Below, piece by piece: positions 1 to 10,735 of a DNA stretch of 64,000 nucleotides. The stretch comes from Ophthalmolycus amberensis. Its lineage: Eukaryota; Chordata; Actinopteri; Perciformes; Zoarcidae. Below the pieces are notes generated by a model, which worked only from the letters and a program-made list of their open reading frames with translations, was not told where the DNA came from and did no database searches. Every line of letters starts with the position of its first letter. Within the stretch, counting starts at the first letter, position 1. Position numbers and translations under genes: made by a program. The stretch is taken from NCBI GenBank assembly GCA_024529925.1, contig JAFEUB010000525.1:12501-76500 (forward strand). The letters run 5' to 3'.

Positions 1-3000
1 CCCTAACCCTAACCCTAACCCTAACCCTAACCCTAACCCTAACCCTAACCCTAACCCTAACCCTAACCCTAACCCTAACCCTAACCCTACCCTAACCCTA
101 ACCCTAACCCTAACCCTAACCCTAACCCTAACCTAACCCTAACCCTAACCCTAACCCTAACCCTAACCCTAACCCTAACCCTAACCCTAACCCTAACCCT
201 AACCCTAACCCTAACCCTAACCCTAACCCTAACCCTAACCCTAACCCTAACCCTAACCCTAACCCTAACCCTAACCCTAACCCTAACCCTAACCCTAACC
301 CTAACCCTAACCCTAACCTAACCCTAACCCTAACCCTAACCCTAACCCTAACCCTAACCCTAACCCTAACCCTAACCCTAACCCTAACCCTAACCCTAAC
401 CCTAACCCTAACCCTAACCCTAACCCTAACCCTAACCTAACCCTAACCCTAACCCTAACCCTAACCCTAACCCTAACCCTAACCCTAACCCTAAAAAAAC
501 CCTACCCTAAAAACCCTAACCCTAACCCTAACCCTAACCCTAACCCTAACCCTAACCCTAACCCTAACCCTAACCCTAACCCTAACCCTAACCCTAACCC
601 TAACCCTAACCCTAACCCTAACCCTAACCCTAACCCTAACCCTAACCCTAACCCTAACCCTAACCCTAACCTAACCCTAACCCTAACCCTAACCCTAACC
701 CTAACCCTAACCCTAACCCTAACCCTAACCCTAACCCTAACCCTAACCCTAACCCTAACCCTAACCCTAACCCTAACCCTAACCCTAACCCTAACCCTAA
801 CCCTAACCCTAACCCTAACCCTAACCCTAACCCTAACCCTAACCCTAACCCTAACCCTAACCCTAACCCTAACCCTAACCCTAACCCTAACCCTAACCCT
901 AACCCTAACCCTAACCCTAACCCTAACCCTAACCCTAACCCTAACCCTAACCCTAACCCTAACCCTAACCCTAACCCTAACCCTAACCCTAACCCTAACC
1001 CTAACCCTAACCCTAACCCTAACCCTAACCCTAACCCTAACCCTAACCCTAACCCTAACCCTAACCCTAACCCTAACCCTAACCCTAACCCTAACCCTAA
1101 CCCTAACCCTAACCCTAACCCTAACCCTAACCCTAACCCTAACCCTAACCCTAACCCTAACCCTAACCCTAACCCTAACCCTAACCCTAACCCTAACCCT
1201 AACCCTAACCCTAACCCTAACCCTAACCCTAACCCTAACCCTAACCCTAACCCTAACCCTAACCCTAACCCTAACCCTAACCCTAACCCTAACCCTAACC
1301 CTAACCCTAACCCTAACCCTAACCCTAACCCTAACCCTAACCCTAACCCTAACCCTAACCCTAACCCTAACCCTAACCCTAACCCTAACCCTAACCCTAA
1401 CCCTAACCCTAACCCTAACCCTAACCCTAACCCTAACCCTAACCCTAACCCTAACCCTAACCCTAACCCTAACCCTAACCCTAACCCTAACCCTAACCCT
1501 AACCCTAACCCTAACCCTAACCCTAACCCTAACCCTAACCCTAACCCTAACCCTAACCCTAACCCTAACCCTAACCCTAACCCTAACCCTAACCCTAACC
1601 CTAACCCTAACCCTAACCCTAACCCTAACCCTAACCCTAACCCTAACCCTAACCCTAACCCTAACCCTAACCCTAACCCTAACCCTAACCCTAACCCTAA
1701 CCCTAACCCTAACCCTAACCCTAACCCTAACCCTAACCCTAACCCTAACCCTAACCCTAACCCTAACCCTAACCCTAACCCTAACCCTAACCCTAACCCT
1801 AACCCTAACCCTAACCCTAACCCTAACCCTAACCCTAACCCTAACCCTAACCCTAACCCTAACCCTAACCCTAACCCTAACCCTAACCCTAACCCTAACC
1901 CTAACCCTAACCCTAACCCTAACCCTAACCCTAACCCTAACCCTAACCCTAACCCTAACCCTAACCCTAACCCTAACCCTAACCCTAACCCTAACCCTAA
2001 CCCTAACCCTAACCCTAACCCTAACCCTAACCCTAACCCTAACCCTAACCCTAACCCTAACCCTAACCCTAACCCTAACCCTAACCCTAACCCTAACCCT
2101 AACCCTAACCCTAACCCTAACCCTAACCCTAACCCTAACCCTAACCCTAACCCTAACCCTAACCCTAACCCTAACCCTAACCCTAACCCTAACCCTAACC
2201 CTAACCCTAACCCTAACCCTAACCCTAACCCTAACCCTAACCCTAACCCTAACCCTAACCCTAACCCTAACCCTAACCCTAACCCTAACCCTAACCCTAA
2301 CCCTAACCCTAACCCTAACCCTAACCCTAACCCTAACCCTAACCCTAACCCTAACCCTAACCCTAACCCTAACCCTAACCCTAACCCTAACCCTAACCCT
2401 AACCCTAACCCTAACCCTAACCCTAACCCTAACCCTAACCCTAACCCTAACCCTAACCCTAACCCTAACCCTAACCCTAACCCTAACCCTAACCCTAACC
2501 CTAACCCTAACCCTAACCCTAACCCTAACCCTAACCCTAACCCTAACCCTAACCCTAACCCTAACCCTAACCCTAACCCTAACCCTAACCCTAACCCTAA
2601 CCCTAACCCTAACCCTAACCCTAACCCTAACCCTAACCCTAACCCTAACCCTAACCCTAACCCTAACCCTAACCCTAACCCTAACCCTAACCCTAACCCT
2701 AACCCTAACCCTAACCCTAACCCTAACCCTAACCCTAACCCTAACCCTAACCCTAACCCTAACCCTAACCCTAACCCTAACCCTAACCCTAACCCTAACC
2801 CTAACCCTAACCCTAACCCTAACCCTAACCCTAACCCTAACCCTAACCCTAACCCTAACCCTAACCCTAACCCTAACCCTAACCCTAACCCTAACCCTAA
2901 CCCTAACCCTAACCCTAACCCTAACCCTAACCCTAACCCTAACCCTAACCCTAACCCTAACCCTAACCCTAACCCTAACCCTAACCCTAACCCTAACCCT

Positions 3001-5710
3001 AACCCTAACCCTAACCCTAACCCTAACCCTAACCCTAACCCTAACCCTAACCCTAACCCTAACCCTAACCCTAACCCTAACCCTAACCCTAACCCTAACC
3101 CTAACCCTAACCCTAACCCTAACCCTAACCCTAACCCTAACCCTAACCCTAACCCTAACCCTAACCCTAACCCTAACCCTAACCCTAACCCTAACCCTAA
3201 CCCTAACCCCCTAACCCTAACCCCTAACCCTAACCCTAACCCTAACCCTAACCCTAACCCTAACCCTAACCCTAACCCTAACCCTAACCCTAACCCTAAC
3301 CCTAACCCTAACCCTAACCCTAACCCTAACCCTAACCCTAACCCTAACCCTAACCCTAACCCTAACCCTAACCCTAACCCTAACCCTAACCCTAACCCTA
3401 ACCCTAACCCTAACCCTAACCCTAACCCTAACCCTAACCCTAACCCTAACCCTAACCCTAACCCTAACCCTAACCCTAACCCTAACCCTAACCCTAACCC
3501 TAACCCTAACCCTAACCCTAACCCTAACCCTAACCCTAACCCTAACCCTAACCCTAACCCTAACCCTAACCCTAACCCTAACCCTAACCCTAACCCTAAC
3601 CCTAACCCTAACCCTAACCCTAACCCTAACCCTAACCCTAACCCTAACCCTAACCCTAACCCTAACCCTAACCCTAACCCTAACCCTAACCCTAACCCTA
3701 ACCCTAACCCTAACCCTAACCCTAACCCTAACCCTAACCCTAACCCTAACCCTAACCCTAACCCTAACCCTAACCCTAACCCTAACCCTAACCCTAACCC
3801 TAACCCTAACCCTAACCCTAACCCTAACCCTAACCCTAACCCTAACCCTAACCCTAACCCTAACCCTAACCCTAACCCTAACCCTAACCCTAACCCTAAC
3901 CCTAACCCTAACCCTAACCCTAACCCTAACCCTAACCCTAACCCTAACCCTAACCCTAACCCTAACCCTAACCCTAACCCTAACCCTAACCCTAACCCTA
4001 ACCCTAACCCTAACCCTAACCCTAACCCTAACCCTAACCCTAACCCTAACCCTAACCCTAACCCTAACCCTAACCCTAACCCTAACCCTAACCCTAACCC
4101 TAACCCTAACCCTAACCCTAACCCTAACCCTAACCCTAACCCTAACCCTAACCCTAACCCTAACCCTAACCCTAACCCTAACCCTAACCCTAACCCTAAC
4201 CCTAACCCTAACCCTAACCCTAACCCTAACCCTAACCCTAACCCTAACCCTAACCCTAACCCTAACCCTAACCCTAACCCTAACCCTAACCCTAACCCTA
4301 ACCCTAACCCTAACCCTAACCCTAACCCTAACCCTAACCCTAACCCTAACCCTAACCCTAACCCTAACCCTAACCCTAACCCTAACCCTAACCCTAACCC
4401 TAACCCTAACCCTAACCCTAACCCTAACCCTAACCCTAACCCTAACCCTAACCCTAACCCTAACCCTAACCCTAACCCTAACCCTAACCCTAACCCTAAC
4501 CCTAACCCTAACCCTAACCCTAACCCTAACCCTAACCCTAACCCTAACCCTAACCCTAACCCTAACCCTAACCCTAACCCTAACCCTAACCCTAACCCTA
4601 ACCCTAACCCTAACCCTAACCCTAACCCTAACCCTAACCCTAACCCTAACCCTAACCCTAACCCTAACCCTAACCCTAACCCTAACCCTAACCCTAACCC
4701 TAACCCTAACCCTAACCCTAACCCTAACCCTAACCCTAACCCTAACCCTAACCCTAACCCTAACCCTAACCCTAACCCTAACCCTAACCCTAACCCTAAC
4801 CCTAACCCTAACCCTAACCCTAACCCTAACCCTAACCCTAACCCTAACCCTAACCCTAACCCTAACCCTAACCCTAACCCTAACCCTAACCCTAACCCTA
4901 ACCCTAACCCTAACCCTAACCCTAACCCTAACCCTAACCCTAACCCTAACCCTAACCCTAACCCTAACCCTAACCCTAACCCTAACCCTAACCCTAACCC
5001 TAACCCTAACCCTAACCCTAACCCTAACCCTAACCCTAACCCTAACCCTAACCCTAACCCTAACCCTAACCCTAACCCTAACCCTAACCCTAACCCTAAC
5101 CCTAACCCTAACCCTAACCCTAACCCTAACCCTAACCCTAACCCTAACCCTAACCCTAACCCTAACCCTAACCCTAACCCTAACCCTAACCCTAACCCTA
5201 ACCCTAACCCTAACCCTAACCCTAACCCTAACCCTAACCCTAACCCTAACCCTAACCCTAACCCTAACCCTAACCCTAACCCTAACCCTAACCCTAACCC
5301 TAACCCTAACCCTAACCCTAACCCTAACCCTAACCCTAACCCTAACCCTAACCCTAACCCTAACCCTAACCCTAACCCTAACCCTAACCCTAACCCTAAC
5401 CCTAACCCTAACCCTAACCCTAACCCTAACCCTAACCCTAACCCTAACCCTAACCCTAACCCTAACCCTAACCCTAACCCTAACCCTAACCCTAACCCTA
5501 ACCCTAACCCTAACCCTAACCCTAACCCTAACCCTAACCCTAACCCTAACCCTAACCCTAACCCTAACCCTAACCCTAACCCTAACCCTAACCCTAACCC
5601 TAACCCTAACCCTAACCCTAACCCTAACCCTAACCCTAACCCTAACCCTAACCCTAACCCTAACCCTAACCCTAACCCTAACCCTAACCCTAACCCTAAC
5701 CCTAACCCTA
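1..5710. repeat. Terminal telomere, CCCTAA array
   Basis: About 950 copies of CCCTAA, the C-rich strand of a TTAGGG telomere, run from the first base, so the window starts at a chromosome end. The array is nearly perfect. Visible variants are CCCTAC near 87, CCTAA-shortened units near 130, 315, 435 and 670, an A-rich irregular patch at about 492-515, and C-expanded units near 3206-3226. It ends by running into a truncated PLE through a shared AA at about 5710. The strand polarity fits a left chromosome end with a 3' G-rich overhang on the bottom strand. Confidence 0.98.
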
Positions 5711-6150
5711 ATTTAAAAGATCTCCTCGTGAGGGCCAAACTAGGATCTGCCTCGGTCCCTATACTTAATAAATCAGAGACATACTTTAAACACAAACAGT
5801 GGATACAGAACCAAAAGACGGAAGAAACTTTCCAAAATAAGACGAGGGGGAGTCGGAAAACCACAAATTGTGTTTATTTAATTTATTGTACAGCATGCAA
5901 GTCTCAATATGTGGGAGAAACGGGTAACTCAGTCTCCACCAGGTTTACCCAGCACAGATACAACATTATCAGGAAGAAAAAGGCAGACACACACCTGGTG
6001 AAGCATTTCATAGCACATGGCTGGGACTCACTCAGGACCACTGTTATAGAAAGCAACACAGAGTGGAATGTGTCACAAAGGAGACACAAGGAGAGAGTCT
6101 GGATCGCCAGATTAGGCACCAGAACACCGGGGGGCCTCAATGAGTGCTGA
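5709..6150 (+). pseudogene. PLE-1 ORF2, 5'-truncated: GIY-YIG nuclease end only
   Basis: This is the last ~146 codons of the PLE-1 ORF2. It is almost identical to 14873-15312 and is joined directly to the terminal telomere. It keeps the end of the RT-linked region (NLKDLLVRAKLG) and the whole GIY-YIG nuclease: VYLIYC as the GIY strand, a CTAC pair, YVGET as the YIG strand, the Arg of TRFTQH, the Glu of KERVWIARL, and the closing GLNEC before TGA at 6148-6150. The reverse transcriptase is missing and there is no plausible start codon, so it is a fragment. Truncation of the 5' side followed by telomere repeat is what incomplete reverse transcription at a chromosome end, then capping by telomerase, would leave. 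Confidence 0.9.
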
Positions 6151-6236
6151 GGGTTCCTGGGTTGGGCGGGTTATGTGACAGTGCATCGGCAAACCCATTA
6201 CTTTACGGCAGTGGGCTAGCCAAAACAAACGATTTT
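6151..6236 (+). other. PLE-1 3' end: ACAGTGCA box and terminal hairpin
   Basis: This is the short 3'UTR after the stop codon. It contains ACAGTGCA (about 6178-6185) and then a hairpin at 6188-6221 (GGC, CCCA and TGC-like segments pairing with GCA, TGGG and GCC). About 15 bases later comes CCTAACCC. The full-length copy at 15313-15398 has the same layout; here a G-to-A change weakens one pair. The structure probably marks the RNA 3' end used for attachment to the telomere (inference). Confidence 0.7.
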
Positions 6237-6329
6237 CCTAACCCTAACCCTAACCCTAACCCTAACCCCAACCCCAACCCCAACCCTAACCCTAACCCTA
6301 ACCCTAACCCTAACCCTAACCCTAACCCT
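6237..6329. repeat. Interstitial telomeric tract with CCCCAA variants
   Basis: About 15 CCCTAA-type repeats lie between the truncated PLE-1 and the 616-bp array. Positions 6267-6284 contain three CCCCAA variant units embedded in normal repeats. This tract marks a former chromosome end onto which PLE-1 was attached. Confidence 0.95.
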
Positions 6330-6500
6330 CGCTGCGTGGAATGTTGTCGGTGAGGTGGCTATCGCCCTCCGGCCCAGCCTCCATTTTATTATCCAGTCCC
6401 TGTACTGTTGCCCTAAACTTAACCTCACTGGGGGAGACGGCAATTAGATACAGTTCCGCAAGGTACAATTAAACGGTCACGAAATTCACGTGACCGAGAA

Positions 6501-6558
6501 TTAAGCCATTTGCCTGAAGAAGGAGTAATGTCTCCGAAACGTTGCACGATTGGCTTAA
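6501..6558 (+). ncRNA. Hammerhead ribozyme, 616-bp unit 1
   Basis: The catalytic core is present in order: CTGAAGA (6514-6520), stem II GGAG/CTCC (6522-6525 with 6532-6535), GAA, then ACGT and T (6539-6543). Stem I closes twice: TGC 6511-6513 with GCA 6544-6546, and TTAAGCCA 6501-6508 with TGGCTTAA 6551-6558 across a small internal loop. The predicted cut is after T6543. Stem III is only the self-complementary ACGT, so efficient cleavage may need two tandem copies pairing with each other. Hammerheads with minimal stem III are known from Penelope-like elements and some satellites. Activity is not shown. Confidence 0.8.
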
Positions 6559-6862
6559 TTTGGAGGGCAGGGCCAAGACCATTTAGTCTGCGAGGAGTGC
6601 AGGACAAGTTCGGTCTGCTCTGAGCGCAGGGTTGCGACCACAGTCTGCTTGGAGAGCAGGGTTCATACCATCATACCATACAGTCTGCGATAATGTTTAT
6701 GAAGACAAAACAGTCTAAATTTTTAAGCGTGTGTGTACGCTGAAGTGTGCTTGTGGAACATCGGGGGTTACGTCGGTGGGAGAATGGACGGATCAATTTG
6801 GTTAAGGCCAGGACACCGGGGGTGGTGGTCGCTTTGCTGGCAACTCAGAGTCGGTTTATGGA

Positions 6863-6918
6863 CAGTGCATTTCTCTCGGACGTTGTCATGACGTTCGGGA
6901 GGCAAAAAAACCCTAACC
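6863..6918 (+). other. 616-bp unit 3' end: box, hairpin and telomere-like seed
   Basis: ACAGTGCA is followed by CTCTCGGACGT (6873-6883), a 7-base loop and ACGTTCGGGAG (6891-6901), which pair along 11 positions including two G-T wobbles. Then come seven A and CCCTAACCTAAC. The same block recurs every 616 bases. It has the layout of the 3' ends of the five PLE families in this window. Confidence 0.75.
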
Positions 6919-7116
6919 TAACTTAGCCCGTGCCTTTACCGGACTCGCTGCGTGGAATGTTGTCGGTGAGGTGGCTATCGCCCTCCGGCCCAGCCTCCAT
7001 TTTATTATCCAGTCCCTGTACTGTTGCCCTAAACTTAACCTCACTGGGGGAGACGGCAATTAGATACAGTTCCGCAAGGTACAATTAAACGGTCACGAAA
7101 TTCACGTGACCGAGAA

Positions 7117-7174
7117 TTAAGCCATTTGCCTGAAGAAGGAGTAATGTCTCCGAAACGTTGCACGATTGGCTTAA
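7117..7174 (+). ncRNA. Hammerhead ribozyme, 616-bp unit 2
   Basis: Same core and stems as the unit 1 copy, displaced by 616 bases. Confidence 0.8.
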
Positions 7175-7732
7175 TTTGGAGGGCAGGGCCAAGACCATTT
7201 AGTCTGCGAGGAGTGCAGGACAAGTTCGGTCTGCTCTGAGCGCAGGGTTGCGACCACAGTCTGCTTGGAGAGCAGGGTTCATACCATCATACCATACAGT
7301 CTGCGATAATGTTTATGAAGACAAAACAGTCTAAATTTTTAAGCGTGTGTGTACGCTGAAGTGTGCTTGTGGAACATCGGGGGTTACGTCGGTGGGAGAA
7401 TGGACGGATCAATTTGGTTAAGGCCAGGACACCGGGGGTGGTGGTCGCTTTGCTGGCAACTCAGAGTCGGTTTATGGACAGTGCATTTCTCTCGGACGTT
7501 GTCATGACGTTCGGGAGGCAAAAAAACCCTAACCTAACTTAGCCCGTGCCTTTACCGGACTCGCTGCGTGGAATGTTGTCGGTGAGGTGGCTATCGCCCT
7601 CCGGCCCAGCCTCCATTTTATTATCCAGTCCCTGTACTGTTGCCCTAAACTTAACCTCACTGGGGGAGACGGCAATTAGATACAGTTCCGCAAGGTACAA
7701 TTAAACGGTCACGAAATTCACGTGACCGAGAA

Positions 7733-7790
7733 TTAAGCCATTTGCCTGAAGAAGGAGTAATGTCTCCGAAACGTTGCACGATTGGCTTAA
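7733..7790 (+). ncRNA. Hammerhead ribozyme, 616-bp unit 3
   Basis: Core and stems unchanged from unit 1. This unit differs nearby only by a G-to-A change at about 7868, outside the ribozyme. Confidence 0.8.
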
Positions 7791-8348
7791 TTTGGAGGGC
7801 AGGGCCAAGACCATTTAGTCTGCGAGGAGTGCAGGACAAGTTCGGTCTGCTCTGAGCGCAGGGTTGCAACCACAGTCTGCTTGGAGAGCAGGGTTCATAC
7901 CATCATACCATACAGTCTGCGATAATGTTTATGAAGACAAAACAGTCTAAATTTTTAAGCGTGTGTGTACGCTGAAGTGTGCTTGTGGAACATCGGGGGT
8001 TACGTCGGTGGGAGAATGGACGGATCAATTTGGTTAAGGCCAGGACACCGGGGGTGGTGGTCGCTTTGCTGGCAACTCAGAGTCGGTTTATGGACAGTGC
8101 ATTTCTCTCGGACGTTGTCATGACGTTCGGGAGGCAAAAAAACCCTAACCTAACTTAGCCCGTGCCTTTACCGGACTCGCTGCGTGGAATGTTGTCGGTG
8201 AGGTGGCTATCGCCCTCCGGCCCAGCCTCCATTTTATTATCCAGTCCCTGTACTGTTGCCCTAAACTTAACCTCACTGGGGGAGACGGCAATTAGATACA
8301 GTTCCGCAAGGTACAATTAAACGGTCACGAAATTCACGTGACCGAGAA

Positions 8349-8406
8349 TTAAGCCATTTGCCTGAAGAAGGAGTAATGTCTCCGAAACGTTGCACGATTG
8401 GCTTAA
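8349..8406 (+). ncRNA. Hammerhead ribozyme, 616-bp unit 4
   Basis: Core and stems unchanged from unit 1. Confidence 0.8.
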
Positions 8407-8964
8407 TTTGGAGGGCAGGGCCAAGACCATTTAGTCTGCGAGGAGTGCAGGACAAGTTCGGTCTGCTCTGAGCGCAGGGTTGCGACCACAGTCTGCTTGG
8501 AGAGCAGGGTTCATACCATCATACCATACAGTCTGCGATAATGTTTATGAAGACAAAACAGTCTAAATTTTTAAGCGTGTGTGTACGCTGAAGTGTGCTT
8601 GTGGAACATCGGGGGTTACGTCGGTGGGAGAATGGACGGATCAATTTGGTTAAGGCCAGGACACCGGGGGTGGTGGTCGCTTTGCTGGCAACTCAGAGTC
8701 GGTTTATGGACAGTGTATTTCTCTCGGACGTTGTCATGACGTTCGGGAGGCAAAAAAACCCTAACCTAACTTAGCCCGTGCCTTTACCAGACTCGCTGCG
8801 TGGAATGTTGTCGGTGAGGTGGCTATCGCCCTCCGGCCCAGCCTCCATTTTATTATCCAGTCCCTGTACTGTTGCCCTAAACTTAACCTCACTGGGGGAG
8901 ACGGCAATTAGATACAGTTCCGCAAGGTACAATTAAACGGTCACGAAATTCACGTGACCGAGAA

Positions 8965-9022
8965 TTAAGCCATTTGCCTGAAGAAGGAGTAATGTCTCCG
9001 AAACGTTGCACGATTGGCTTAA
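8965..9022 (+). ncRNA. Hammerhead ribozyme, 616-bp unit 5
   Basis: Core and stems unchanged from unit 1. Confidence 0.8.
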
Positions 9023-9580
9023 TTTGGAGGGCAGGGCCAAGACCATTTAGTCTGCGAGGAGTGCAGGACAAGTTCGGTCTGCTCTGAGCGCAGGGTTGCG
9101 ACCACAGTCTGCTTGGAGAGCAGGGTTCATACCATCATACCATACAGTCTGCGATAATGTTTATGAAGACAAAACAGTCTAAATTTTTAAGCGTGTGTGT
9201 ACGCTGAAGTGTGCTTGTGGAACATCGGGGGTTACGTCGGTGGGAGAATGGACGGATCAATTTGGTTAAGGCCAGGACACCGGGGGTGGTGGTCGCTTTG
9301 CTGGCAACTCAGAGTCGGTTTATGGACAGTGCATTTCTCTCGGACGTTGTCATGACGTTCGGGAGGCAAAAAAACCCTAACCTAACTTAGCCCGTGCCTT
9401 TACCGGACTCGCTGCGTGGAATGTTGTCGGTGAGGTGGCTATCGCCCTCCGGCCCAGCCTCCATTTTATTATCCAGTCCCTGTACTGTTGCCCTAAACTT
9501 AACCTCACTGGGGGAGACGGCAATTAGATACAGTTCCGCAAGGTACAATTAAACGGTCACGAAATTCACGTGACCGAGAA

Positions 9581-9638
9581 TTAAGCCATTTGCCTGAAGA
9601 AGGAGTAATGTCTCCGAAACGTTGCACGATTGGCTTAA
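9581..9638 (+). ncRNA. Hammerhead ribozyme, 616-bp unit 6
   Basis: Core and stems unchanged from unit 1. This is the last copy before the tract at 9991. Confidence 0.8.
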
Positions 9639-9990
9639 TTTGGAGGGCAGGGCCAAGACCATTTAGTCTGCGAGGAGTGCAGGACAAGTTCGGTCTGCTC
9701 TGAGCGCAGGGTTGCGACCACAGTCTGCTTGGAGAGCAGGGTTCATACCATCATACCATACAGTCTGCGATAATGTTTATGAAGACAAAACAGTCTAAAT
9801 TTTTAAGCGTGTGTGTACGCTGAAGTGTGCTTGTGGAACATCGGGGGTTACGTCGGTGGGAGAATGGACGGATCAATTTGGTTAAGGCCAGGACACCGGG
9901 GGTGGTGGTCGCTTTGCTGGCAACTCAGAGTCGGTTTATGGACAGTGCATTTCTCTCGGACGTTGTCATGACGTTCGGGAGGCAAAAAAA

Positions 9991-10016
9991 CCCTAACCCT
10001 AACCCTAACCCTAACA
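9991..10016. repeat. Interstitial telomeric tract
   Basis: Four CCCTAA units end in CTAACATAACC. They join the last 616-bp unit to the leader of the full-length PLE-1. Confidence 0.9.
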
Positions 10017-10735
10017 TAACCAGGAGGGGGCGTTCTTTTAAGACCTAACCATGGTTTGTATACTAATCTCAACCTGTTGAAATACAAGCCTAACACACAA
10101 CCTGGAATCACATGAATGCAATAAAAATGGTTGTTGATTGTGAAGAATACTTACCTGGTCATCATGACATGTATTTTCAGTCATCAACTCATGTCATCAT
10201 ATCATTTACCTGCATGTACAGTGTTCATTCTGTAAAAACAATTGATACAAATGTACAAATTAATATGAATGCAAATGTTGTTCTCTGTTATTGCACAGAA
10301 GTCTTTATTGTAATTGGCAGACAACTCGCTGTTATTATTTGGAAATTCACATGTTTGTATGTAACAATGTACACTGTAACCACAATACGCAGTTTGGAGT
10401 CGAGTTTAAGGTTTAGGGGGAGTCACATGACTAGAGGGACACACCTGTTTAGGTCTGGTTGACACTTGACCTTTAAGCAATGTTATGCCCCACCCTTTCC
10501 TATTACTCAGCGCACGCTGTAGTACGAACGTACTTAGCATGACCCAGTCCATTGTAGTTAACTCTTGATTACAATGCTTATTTTCAGCCTGATGAAGGTT
10601 AAATATTAACCGAAACGTCGCTTTATTATATTTTTTATTTGTTTATTTGTGTTTAACCTCAACCAACGAGAATAAAAGGTAAAACGCAAGGCTTCTGCAA
10701 CTTTTTCCTCGCGAAGTTTCCCGTCGGGGGCCATC
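10017..10735 (+). other. PLE-1 leader (pseudo-LTR-like 5' region)
   Basis: This stretch between the telomeric tract and the ORF1 start has no convincing coding content. A 116-codon ATG ORF at 10112-10462 shows no recognisable similarity. The useful feature is the hammerhead fold at 10586-10622. PLEs commonly have such ribozymes in leader/pseudo-LTR sequence, where self-cleavage defines the RNA end. No promoter element can be called with confidence. Confidence 0.6.
10586..10622 (+). ncRNA. Hammerhead ribozyme of PLE-1
   Basis: CTGATGA (10589-10595) is followed by stem II GGTTAA/TTAACC (10597-10602 with 10606-10611), GAA, ACGT and C (10615-10619), with the predicted cut after C10619. Stem I is short here: AGC 10586-10588 with GCT 10620-10622. 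The core is canonical and stem II is six perfect pairs, but stem I is weak. Stem III again depends on the self-complementary ACGT. Confidence 0.7.

Larger units (their letters stand above)
6330..9990 (+). repeat. Six-copy 616-bp tandem array (probable non-autonomous PLE derivative)
   Basis: Six head-to-tail copies have a period of exactly 616 bp and only scattered differences (for example at about 7868, 8716 and 8789). Each unit starts after a short CCCTAACCTAAC tract and holds an 8-bp hairpin (6474-6496 in unit 1), a hammerhead-ribozyme fold (6501-6558) and an ACAGTGCA box. It then has an 11-bp terminal hairpin (6873-6901), an A-run and again CCCTAACC. The stretch before the box resembles a decayed GIY-YIG nuclease C-terminus plus 3'UTR of a PLE: ACACCGGGGG sits at the matching place. 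The unit therefore looks like a PLE leader fused to a PLE tail with the coding region removed, comparable to plant retrozymes. The first unit lacks about 24 bases of the unit start. Confidence 0.85.

Noticed and set aside
666..5864. 1732-residue ORF on the - strand rich in Leu-Gly repeats
   Set aside because: It is the TTAGGG repeat read in an open frame and its start lies antisense to a PLE fragment. It is not a gene.
6425..9687. Six identical ~60-residue - strand ORFs in the 616-bp units
   Set aside because: They run antisense across the hammerhead fold, recur only because the unit repeats, and have no recognisable protein features.
6330..9990. Tandem repeat array as CRISPR
   Set aside because: Units are 616 bp, contiguous and lack spacers; the context is a eukaryotic telomere.
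10112..10462. 116-codon ORF in the PLE-1 leader
   Set aside because: It has an ATG but no similarity or composition bias suggesting a protein, and it lies in the ribozyme-bearing leader.
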